From Pachypanchax playfairii (Eukaryota; Chordata; Actinopteri; Cyprinodontiformes; Aplocheilidae): 64,000 bases of DNA. The first letter of the stretch is position 1. Each line of letters begins with the position of its first letter. Where the stretch lies: assembly GCA_006937955.1 (NCBI GenBank), contig SSNP01000013.1, positions 5,612,917-5,676,916 on the forward strand, written 5' to 3'. The notes under the pieces are model-generated. The model did no database searches. It was not told the origin of the DNA and was given only the letters and a program-made list of their open reading frames with translations. Below are positions 24,401 to 36,400 of the stretch, one piece after another. A program made the translations under genes and the position numbers.

Positions 24401-27400
24401 AAGTTTTCTGAGAATCTCCTACCCTGAGGTGATACTAGGGAGAAGCGCCAAACTTGATGGCGGGATGATACAACTCATCTGGCTCTGGATCTCCCTGAGG
24501 AGCTGGAGATAGAGGTTTGGGAGATGGATTTTGGTTTCCCATCTTGATCTGTTCCCTTTAAAACAACTGGATGAAAATCTGAAGTCACTAGTCTTTTGAA
24601 TGTATTTAAATTCCTAAAAAAGTGAGATTTATAACGGGGCATTGCTTGCCATTAATTCTGATACTTTCTGATTTATATAATTTCTTCTTTTGAACACTAT
24701 TTTGTTAAACTATTAAAAAACATGGAGTTGAAGTAAGCTAATTCTGACTTCTTAAGTTAAACATTAAACATATTGTATTGTCAACCTTGTAAGATAAAAA
24801 ATATTCTACTGTTAAAGAAATGAACCTGTTTATGCAAATTCATTTTTCAGGACACTGTTACATCGAACACCAGAAGAAGAACCCAAAGTGCAACCACAAA
24901 CGGAACTGTACAGGTTGGTAACAGTCTTTATTTAATATGCACAAACAGGAACCCCCAGGCTGGACACGGTGGACTGCAGCAGGCCGTCTATGAGGTGAGA
25001 TGGGATGGTTAGTACTTGAGTTGTAAGAAGCAGAGTACAGAAGCTGAGTGACTGTATCTTGAGAATCTTGGTGGAGAGTTGACAGATCTGAGCAGCTCCC
25101 TGCTACAAGCACAGGAGGACCACACAGGTAAGTATTTGCAGGTAAACCTGTAGGAAGGTAAGCAGACTTTGCCAGTAGTGATAGGTGCAGTTTGGGATTT
25201 CTTCTGAAAGCACTGGTTAAGTTAGTGCTAACACACAGGAACAAGCAGAAGAGGTACGCAGAGTGTTTCTAATTAGCAATGCTAACATAAACAGAATTTA
25301 CTCTTGCTTCTTCTTTCTCCCGATACCAGGATAATAATGAAATCCAGAGTCAAGGCAGAAAAGAGGTCACTTACAGGCAGGCTGAGGTGGCGTAGGTACA
25401 GCAAAGGGCTGAGTCAGGACCGATGGCAAAGGTACATGTCTGATTTCTGAGATCCAGGTTCAACAGGTTGGCAAACAAATCAGTAGATCGGCAAGCAGAA
25501 GACAAGGTCGGGAGCATTTCCACGTAGGTAATCCGATAACAAGGTTTTCAGGATGCAGGGAAGTAGTGCAGGTAAGAACGCCAGTTCTTCAGGGACCTTT
25601 TTAAAGTCTATTTTCATTAAATGTTTTCACAGTTTAAATAGCATGGATTACAGTTTTTATTTTACTTCATTGTTAGAAAAATATGCCAATAAATCTGCGA
25701 ATAAATCAAACAATTTTAATTACTAATAAACCCTTCAAGATTTGTTTGAGTTTCTCTTTAAAGTGGATGTTTTATCCTTCTCAGTAACCTCAGTATTTGA
25801 CTGGGATTGGTCAAATTTGGCCTTGTTCCAGAAGAATGGTTCACATTAACATCACATGGAAGTGCTCATAATGGTTTACAGTAATGGCTCACAGACAGCC
25901 GTGTTCTGAATAATTTCCTGAGGAATCAGTTTCAGGACATCAGTCACAGTTTGCACTTGTCTTTAGCGTTTTAAATGTGAGTTGCTTTAACTTCTTAGTT
26001 TTAACTCAGATGTGAAAAGAGAGCTTCAAACTTGAGAAGATAGTGCATATTGTAACAAGTAGGATTAGAGTAAAATTGTCTGTGTTTTGGAGGGAAATGT
26101 TAACTAAAAAGCAACAGGCTCAAAAGATTTGCTGATAAAAACTGTTTCATTGGATTAAATATACTCAAAATATTGAACTTTTCCTTCAGTGGATGAATAA
26201 TTATAATGACAAAGTTTCAGAGAATGTGCAGCAATAAATTGTATCTCCATTTTTCCTTTTGTCCGGTCTTTCTGTTACAGTTGTGTCACAAGATTGGAAA
26301 TGAAAACAAAAGGGCAAGAATAAATCACTTTTAAATTAGTGAAAATAAACGGTGCAATAAATGTAAACACGTTCAAACAAGACTGCCTGTTTAAACGAGG
26401 GGCCTTGCCATTTCTAATCGAACCAGATCTGTTTCTTTCATAAGCTGTGAGTACTGAGTTCAAACAGTCATTAATAACATGTTATGTTAATGTAGCATGT
26501 TAGTAATCTAATGGGGCACGCTTATTCCTCTGAACACAGACACATGAACTCACCCTGATCAGACTAGCATAAAAAGCAGTTCCTTTTAAATAAAGTCATA
26601 AATTATACTTTTTCTAAAGGTTCAAATATTTCAGTTTCTTTCCTGACATGCAAATACCACCAGATCTCATGAGACGGTAAAAATTTCACATTAAGTGCGT
26701 GTCACAAACAAACCAGGTATTTAAAAAAATCAGATGTTTTGAGTTTGGCAGTAATTTACATAAACATGTCTGTTTTTTAAGCAGCATGCTTAAATGTGAG
26801 CAATTAACACCAACACAGAGAGTCTGTGTTTGGTTGTCATAGTGAATTAAATGCAAATGTCTCTTTGAATTAGAAGCAGACGTAAAACTCATTTGCACCT
26901 GAAAAAGGTGTATAATCCCTTTGTGAATTTGGGCCTAAATCTTAAAAATATTCTCTTTTTTCTGTAATTAAACATCAAGCAGCCTTAAATTAAACACTTA
27001 CTACTTCATGTTCAGGGGTGAATCAGTTTATCAGTTCATACAGTTGGTCTTTACCGTGTTTTGAGATTGCAATGCAACTACTTTATCTTTTATTACATTC
27101 ACAGAAATCTGTCTCTAATATGAGACACGATACAACTGAGTTAAATTATCAGCAACACGCTTGATAGAAGAATGTTATTGCATCAGCGTCTTAGTGCAGA
27201 AACTCTTACCAAAACATCTGACACTACAGAAAAATATTTAGTCTGTAGCAACATGATTTCATAATTTTTCTGTATTTTTAGCAAACTGAATGAGCTTTTG
27301 TGCCTGAAGTTCAGGCATTCAGAAGATGTACTCACTGCACTTTAATCCCTTGTCAGGGGTTCTTGACAGATACATCTGTCTCACTAAATGTAGTCTAGTT

Positions 27401-30400
27401 GTTTAACTCAGGAATCATTACTGTGTTGCTCAACTTTTTATGTGTCTTGAAAACCAATTTGTTCTTACAGGAATGATGATTTATTTTTTTCACAAGTCAA
27501 ATTATTATTCTAAATTGTATTATTTAACAGTCCAAGCCAGAAGATGTAAAAATTAGACTGTTCACACGTTTACATTGCGGTGACCCCCAAAACAGCAGAT
27601 ACAGTAGGTTTAAAGCTGGAGTGCGTAACTTCTGTAACTTCTGTCGCCCCCTAGCGGAATTTTTGCGTCATTACAACAATGAAGCTGGCGCTTCCATATG
27701 ACGTAAGCCCAACTGCCACCGCTTTATCTCTGCCGTTGTTATTCCAACCGGTATCTGTCTTAATCAAGCTTCAAATTCAGTCTGTTTACTTTACCTGGCT
27801 CTATATTTGTTTCAATAAATATCATTTCATTGTTGAAAAAATCAAGAGAAACCAGTAAAATATAAAAATACTGGTAAAAAAAAAAAAAAAAACCTTCAGA
27901 GTTCAGGTTGGATTGTTTACAGGTTTGATTGTTCACTTTAATCTACATTTAACAGTTTGGTGTTGAAATTTATTAGTCAGCTGTTGGGGCCACAATGATC
28001 TATTTGTCTTATTCAGTGAATTTTTTCAGTTTTGACACGATGCAGAATCCTGCAATCAGCTGCACTGATCTGACTGACTGAAAAACCGTTACGCTGGCAA
28101 ACTGACAGACACAAACTGACACAGATAGAGACAGAATCAGCTGGAACTTCGGCGCTCTGGTTTTCATCTGGTGCGCATTTTATATTTTGACAGTGTGTGC
28201 GGACCTGCGGACCACTTATGTGCACCCCTGAACATAACATATGTTATCTACAGCTCAGCTACACACCGTCTCTACAGAGTAACACTCGCGACACACCATA
28301 ATTATAAACCAAGTCACTTACTGATCCAACAGCTGCAAGGCAACATCTGTGTCTGCTCTCAGCCCGATCTCTTCTCTCCACCGTGGAAAAGCGACGCCGA
28401 TACAAATTCGCGTTTGCCTTCTCCTTCGGTCACTTTCCTTCTTAGCCAATAGTTCCTCTGCCGAACGTCCAGGAATTTTTTTTTTTTTTCGTGGTAGGAT
28501 CCACTTCCCGATAAGTGTCTCTCGGCTGTTTATTTGGATTCTCCGCCATGTCGACCTTCCCATTCTGCCGGCTGCTACGAGACACTGCGTTCTATTTCTT
28601 ATTATTTTTCTTGTTGTGATGTAAAAGACGTAATTAGCTGTGCGCCAGCGCGGGAATGTCGCCGGTTGACATGCAAAGTAAAAATGAGATATATTGAAAA
28701 ATACCGTGAGATGTTTGAGGAGCCAATCGGCTTAATCTGCATTGTGTCATCTCCTCTGATAGTGGCTTGACTGAAACGGACATCCACGGACATGTAAAAG
28801 TTACGCACTCCAGCTTTAAATGTTTTATAGTTGTGTCCTTGTGTCATAATCACTGTTCTCTGTTTCTTATTTTCATGTTTTGATTTTAATTATTTGTGTA
28901 ATCATTATTAAAGTCCTGTTTGTCTGTCTGTCTGTCCATTAGCAGCATAATTCAAAAAGTTCTTGATGGACTTTGATGACATTTTCAGGATAGGTTGGAA
29001 ATGGTTCAAGGAAAAGGTGAGTAGATTTTGGGGGTGATCTGGATCACAGTCAGGGTCCATTTTTTTAAGGATTCTTCATCATTGTGAGATAGAGCTGTTT
29101 TAACGTACTTGTATCTGCATGTGACTCCACATTAAATTATCCAGGTGTTCTGTAAAAAAATACAGGGTGAATTCTAATAGGTCCTACATGATAGCAAGGA
29201 TTGATCTGATCATTAAAAAATTCCAGATACTCTGATCCCAAAAAGAAAAAAATAGGGAACCTTCACATTTTTTATCACTGCAAGAACAAATGATGATATA
29301 AACCTGCAACAAACACCAAAAGATAGTCGAGACATTTGATTTTCCTTGAAGCTCGATCCAGAAGAAAACCACCCTTACTGAAAAAGTGATTTTCATGAAT
29401 AATTACTGAACTAATAATGAATGAATGTCGATCCAATTGTTAAAGGTGTTTTCTTGGTCAATGAATGTCGATGCAAAGAAGATGAGACTGTTATTTTTGG
29501 TTTAAATAACAATATGGAAGGAACTGAAATGTCTGGTGGAGATCTGAGTTCTACAAGGGTTTTTCTAGTAATGTATATGTGAATGTATCTTAATTCCGTG
29601 CATCATCTTATAACTTCCAGATGGTATCAGCAGTGCAGAACCCAAGCTGCTACTAATCTGTCACTTACAATTCTAGCTAAAGTGAAAGGTTGAAGCACAA
29701 ACTGTCAGTGTGTCTGGCTTGCAAATTGTCAAAATGGAGCTAATTCTCCACTTTGCTTTTTACCATTGTTAAAGGATATTATTGAACTGAACAACAAATA
29801 ACTTCTAAGAACTTTCTAAAAGCTACAATCAAAAGTATTTTATAGAGGAATGTAGTAACATTCAAGTAGTACCAATAATGTAATCCAACTACAATTTTCT
29901 GACCCAGAAGCATCTATAATGACCTCAGCCAGCAGTAGTTTGATCCAGAAACAACATTCTTAATGTCTGCATTAATGGTTCATCTCCTTTTTTTCTGACT
30001 GCTAACTAGTTGGAGTTATAACTCTCATCCTGATGCAGCAGGCAGAATTTATCTAAGCTCTGTTCTTTTTTCCCAAGATAAGACTTGAATATGTTGACTT
30101 CATATTGGAGCAGCTTCACACTATCATTTATCTGCACTACTTTTTTAGATTTGTTGAACTGTATGATTTAAATCACTGACTTGAATTTATTGAGTAAAAA
30201 TCTGATGTTTGGTTTGTTGCAACAGCAGAATTAGTTATGATCTATCTGCTGAAATGTTAAAGAGCTGCTGCATTTCTTTGGGTTTGTTCTGTGCTGAAGC
30301 ATTGTGCTGAAATTCGACTTGCTGTGTGGTATTTTTAGTTTGAAAATAAAAGAAAAACTTCACATCTGGATGTGCTGAAGTAGGTGGAAGCTGGCAAGAA

Positions 30401-33400
30401 AAAGAGGCTGCAACCCAGACAAGAGACTGAAAACTGGAAAAGAAAGAAGGATTTGGGCAGAGCTGATATTGTTGAGAGGTCGTCTAATTCAAAAGATATT
30501 TTTGGACAACCAGATTTAATAAGTTTTGCCTTCAAAGTTTTGCTTGAGACTTGACTAAAGTTTTGCCAGAATCTTAACCGTAAAAAGTTGGACCGATTCT
30601 AGCGGCGACATCCTGTATTAATGGAGGAAAACAACACAGAAGATTTTGATTGTTTTAGTGTTGAATGTTATTATGAATACAAAAGTCTTTAAAAGGTGTT
30701 AAACGGTTTTTAAAATAAGACGTGGAGCTTGATTAAAAGGTCTGAAAGAAAAACTCAAATTTTAATCAATGCTCTTTAATACAGATGTTTTTTTTCTCAA
30801 TAACCAACTATATTTAATTTACACTGAATTCAGACATAAAAATTGAGTTCTTGTTCACTGGTTGCTTTTTATACAACAGTCTTCTCAGTGTCCCCACGTT
30901 TATTTAAGTGTTGAAGTCGTGTCCTCCACACTACAGAAAACATCTTCTCATGTGTTGGAATGCAGACATGTTGTTGTATATCAATGCTGGACAAATAAGC
31001 CTCCATGCAGACTGTTTGTATTGTCTCACAGCAGTGTAATAGTGTGTTAGACCCTTTATTTTTGTGATTGTTAGAAAGATGAGCATGCTTGGTTGTCAAA
31101 AAACAGGATATCCAATAAAAGGGCGTTTGAATTGAATGTATTTGAGTTTTCTTTATTCTGTTTATCCTTCCACTTTAATTCATGTGCCAACAGGAATTAG
31201 TGTGTTCTGTTTCAAGACAAAACCTGGCCGATCTTGTTCAACATGTTAGTTCAGAGGGTGCCTCTGTTTATAAGGTGATTAGAGTGCTTATGCTTCACCC
31301 CAGGCGACTGAGGTCAGACTAGTTTATGTCTAGATTTCAAGGGGCCCTTGTAAAATGATACATGTCACTGGCAAAATGAAATAACCTTTGGGTGAAAAAA
31401 GCACAGGTGGCAAAACAAACAAATTTTCTGTGATCGCTGAACAAGTGCGATGCTATTTTCCTGAAAGTAATGTCAGCCACAACATGCTGCTCCTGCATGT
31501 GCAGATGTGTGGTCCAGCAAACTCATTGGTATTCTAGAAAAGTGTCACAGATGCATTTTGGAAAACGTTCCCCTTCTTGTTCTTCACTCATGAATATAGA
31601 TGAAATTCACATGTGTTTTGAATTTGTTTGCTGATTTGCATGAAGTGGATGAACAAACAACAGACTTAGAGATGATTCTTAGTTTTTCATACGCTCTCTG
31701 CATCATAAGTCAGTGAGACTTTATTTTATGTTCTGTCAATTATAAAGTGCTTCAGCTGTAATTGTCCAAGCATGATATTTACTTAGTCAAAGTTGGTCAC
31801 AGTGAAGAGTGATTTAGATTTGGGAATGTTCTGTTGTTCAGATAATGTGAGAGCAGTTTGTTTAAACTATTAAATGTTATTTAATGCAGCTTTTCTCTTT
31901 AACCTGCTATAGCAGGAGTGTCCATACTTCTGGTATTGTGAGCTACTTTTAATATGACCAGGTCAAAAATAATCTACCTACCACACTCACTTACACAGTA
32001 TACATACATACTGTATGTAACTGTCAGAGCTTGACCTTGTTCAACATGGCTGATTGGTTTTCTACTTCAAGGTTTTCCACTGGAGGTCTGGGAGTTTGAG
32101 GGTTCTACACTGTTTTAGCTGTCCCTAGAACTTCTGGATGGAGATCTTTGATGTGGTTCCATGGGATCTGGTAGAGTTTGTGGGTCAGCTCTGATGACCA
32201 CTGGCACCACTGAGGCCTAGACTTTCCACAACCTTTTTATTTACTCCTTCAGCTCTTGATATTTCTGGAGCTTCTATCGCTGCTACTATACTTACTAATT
32301 GATTACTATCACTTTACTACTACTTCACTTCTGCCTTTCTGTAGTTTGTTGACCACCACTATATCCAGCTGATTAGCCATCATGTGTTCATCTGGATCTG
32401 GACATGCCTCAGTGTCTTAGCTCTGCCATTCTCCTCTGGTCCTGGTGGAGCTTCCCATTCTAGCCACAGGACCTCCAGCCTGTACAGATGTCCCTGTACA
32501 CTGTTCCAGCTACTTGTTTTGTTGGATGTTTTCCTGGAACATTTAGGCCCCTTGGTACCACTTCAGTATTGTTTTAATCACACAGCCTACCTGCGTATTT
32601 TTGCTCATGTCCACCCCTTTATTACCACAGTGTTCCATCTTCTGATGGCTGCTTCCAGCAGGATGAAACACCACGTGACAAAGCTCAGATCATCTCAAAC
32701 TGGTGTCTTAAACATGATACTGAGTTCACTGAACCCCAGCAGCCTCCACAGACACCAGAACTCAGTCCAGTAAAGCTCCTTTTGGGATGTGGTGAATCTA
32801 GTGACTCACATCACAGCTGTGCAGCAGATAAATCTGCAGCATCTTTGTGATGCTGTCATGATTATAGAACCAAAATCTCTGAGGAATGGTTCCAACACAC
32901 TGTGGAAAACATGCCAAGAACAATTAAGGCAGTTGAGAAGGAAAAAGGTTTTATCTAGTGCCTAATTTAACAGGTTATTATAATAAACAGAAGCTGTTCA
33001 TCTACTGTATGTCAACAAAATACCATTCACAAACAGTAAAATATACCTAAAATGTATATAAATATGTAGGGTTTTTAATAAACTCATTGTGTCTTTGATA
33101 GAAATATATGTAACAGAAAATAAAAAGTGACTTTAGAGGAACAATAAAACAAATATATTCAGAGACGACCTGTAGTGGAAAACACTACACAGTCATTACA
33201 GTGAGTTTGGCGCAGAACTGTAGTTTCAGTGAGAGTTATCAAACACGAACAAACATGCAGACACAGAAATAACAGAGAGAGAGCAGGCAACAGTTAGGTC
33301 ATATTTGTTTTGTGAAGATTTCCAGCAAAGGAAGTTGTAACACAATTTTCTTGTCAATTTGATTATTTACAGGAAGAAATGCTGCAAGGGCTATAAGTTT

Positions 33401-36400
33401 GTGATGGGCCACTGCATTCCTGAAGGTAGGAAATGGTTCAAATATCACACATCTCAAAAGTTAGGATACACTGCCAAATGGTTCTGTAGTTCAGTCAGTT
33501 ATATGGATGCATAAGTTTCTTTAGTTGACTGAAAAAATGTAAAGCTGTCAAAGACACTATAGATATTAATTATTTTTTCCTCCATTTTTTCTTTTTTTAA
33601 TAGACTATGACGTGTGTGCTGGTGCCCCCTGTGAGCAACAGTGTACTGACCATTTTGGTCGAGTGGTGTGTACATGTTACCCAGGCTACCGCTACAACCG
33701 TGAGCGCCACAAAAACCGAGAAAAACCTTACTGTCTGGGTGAGACGTTGCACAACTCATCAGGAAAATAAAAATGCCAGTTTCTGAAAGGCTTTTAAAAG
33801 ATTTGTTGCATTTAAACAAAATGATTTGTGGCATAATGTAGAACTGAGTGTTTAGGACTGACTTTAACTAAAAAAATGAATGATTTAACATTTTTAAACA
33901 TGTAAAACTTATACTATATGTCTATATGTCTTCTTTCAAATTTGTACTAAAAGATTTTTTATTTTACGCAGCATAGTAAAATATAATTTTTTCTCTTTTT
34001 TAAATGTGATGTATAAATAAATGCATGTTACTTGCACCTAATATATTGTAACCTACATTTTTCTTTTTTTACTTTAACATCTAGACATTGATGAATGTGC
34101 AGAGACGAACACAAGTGCATGCACTCAGATCTGCATCAACACTGTGGGGAGTTATAGGTGCGAATGTGAGACTGGCTATTTCCTGGAAGAAGATGGAAAA
34201 ACATGCACTAAGGGAGAGAGAGGTGAGCTTAGATGTTTTTTCTCCATTCTCTCATTTGAGGGCACGTCTAAAAGTGATGTGGTGATGATTACATCGCGTT
34301 AATGGTGTGTGTATGTGAGAAAATAGAATAAAAAATGGGAGGGGGCACTGCAAACACAACCACCTGGTAGTCATTAGACATCCCTGCCTCTTGTGGATGT
34401 CAGAACAGTTCAGTCACACAAACATACCTGTCTCTTATACACATNCTGGGGCTCCACTCAAGATCTCACCCCGTGGGGTCAAAATGATCACAAGAACGGT
34501 GAGCAAAAATCCCAGAACCACACGGAGGGACCTAGTGAATGACCTGCAGAGGGCTGGGACCAAAGTAACAAAGGCTACCATCAGTAACACACTACGCCGC
34601 CAGGGACTCAAATCCTGCAGTGCCAGACGTGTCCCCCTGCTGAAGCCAGGACACGTCCAGGCCCGTCTGCGGTTTGCTAGAGAGCATTTGGATGATCCAG
34701 AAGAGGATTGGGAGAACATCATATGGTCAGATGAAACCAAAATAGAACTTTTTGGTAGAAACTCAACTTGTCGTGTTTGGAGGGGAAAGAATGCTGAGTT
34801 GGATCCAAAGAACACCATACCTACTGTAAAGCATGGGGGTGGAAACATCATGCTTTGGGGCTGTTTTTCTGCAAGGGGACCAGGACGACTGATCCGTGTA
34901 AAGGAAAGAATGAATGGGGCCATGTATCGTCAGATTTTGAGTGAAAACCTCCTTCCATCAGCAAGGGCATTGAAAATGAGACGTGGCTGGGTCTTTCAGC
35001 ATGACAATGATCCCAAACACACCGCCCGGGCAACGAAGGAGTGGCTTCGTAAGAAGCATTTCAAGGTCCTGGAGTGGCCTAGCCAGTCTCCAGATCTCAA
35101 CCCCATAGAAAATCTCTGGAGGGAGTTGAAAGTCCGTGTTGCCCAGCGTCAGCCCCAAAACATCACTGCTCTAGAGGAGATCTGCATGGAGGAATGGGCC
35201 AAAATACCAGCAACAGTGTGTGAAAACCTTGTGAAGACTTACAGAAAACGTTTGACCTCTGTCATTGCCAACAAAGGCTATATAACAAAGTATTGAGATT
35301 AACTTTTGTTATTGACCAAATACTTATTTTCCACCATAATTTGCAAATAAATTCTTTAAAAATCAGACAATGTGATTTTCTGGATTTTTTTTCCTCATTT
35401 TGTCTCTCATAGTTGAGGTATACCTATGATGAAAATTACAGGCCTCTCTGATCTTTTTAAGTGGGAGAACTTACACAATTGGTGGCTGACTAAATACTTT
35501 TTTGCCCCACTGTATGTCTTCTTTCAAATTTGTACTAAAAGATTTTTTATTTACGCAGCATAGTAAAATATAATTTTTTCTCTTTTTTAAATGTGATGTA
35601 TAAATAAATGCATGTTACTTGCACCTAATATATTGTAACCTACATTTTTCTTTTTTTACTTTAACATCTAGACATTGATGAATGTGCAGAGACGAACACA
35701 AGTGCATGCACTCAGATCTGCATCAACACTGTGGGGAGTTATAGGTGCGAATGTGAGACTGGCTATTTCCTGGAAGAAGATGGAAAAACATGCACTAAGG
35801 GAGAGAGAGGTGAGCTTAGATGTTTTTTCTCCATTCTCTCATTTGAGGGCACGTCTAAAAGTGATGTGGTGATGATTACATCGCGTTAATGGTGTGTGTA
35901 TGTGAGAAAATAGAATAAAAAATGGGAGGGGGCACTGCAAACACAACCACCTGGTAGTCATTAGACATCCCTGCCTCTTGTGGATGTCAGAACAGTTCAG
36001 TCACACAAACATACCACTGCCCTCATGACTCCTGGTCTTTTCTAGTTTGCTAGAAACATGTGAAGAAAACAGAAATGGTCCAGGCGATAAAAACATATTT
36101 TTGCCCCAGATTCAGTTGCCAACAAACCAGTGAGGTGCTGCAGATTTGCTACTTCCTCCCATGAGAATATCTTCTGCAAACTAATATAACATTGCAGAAG
36201 GCATGGAAAGCGAGAGCCTGTGGTCCATACTATCATGCTCCTGCTTTATATCCTGCTGCTTTGTAATAAAGGTGTGGAAAATAGTGTCCAGACATTTTCA
36301 GCCATCTGTTAAATGTTTGCATGTGTGCAGCAGTGCCAATACTCTTAGTGGCATGAGCCAAAACCACAAGAACTAATGGAGATTTACTTATTAAGTATCA

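Larger units (their letters stand above)
15667..33372 (+). other. ccbe1: ccbe1 intron 2 (17.7 kb)
   Basis: This is the largest intron of the gene. It is AT-rich overall and holds the repeats listed separately (a small fragment at 21227-21265, 24850-25590, 27610-28819, 28921-29572 and a Tc1 relic at 32500-32963). Stretches 15667-21226, 21266-24849, 25591-27609 and 29573-32499 show nothing I can name. An AC/GT palindromic microsatellite lies at about 24037-24065. Confidence 0.6.

Noticed and set aside
34391..34444. N-terminal extension of the transposase frame starting at 34391
   Set aside because: It reads through ccbe1 intron sequence and the adapter match, so it is not part of the transposase.
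34435..35158. Minus-strand frames over the Tc1 element
   Set aside because: They are antisense shadows of the transposase gene with no support of their own.
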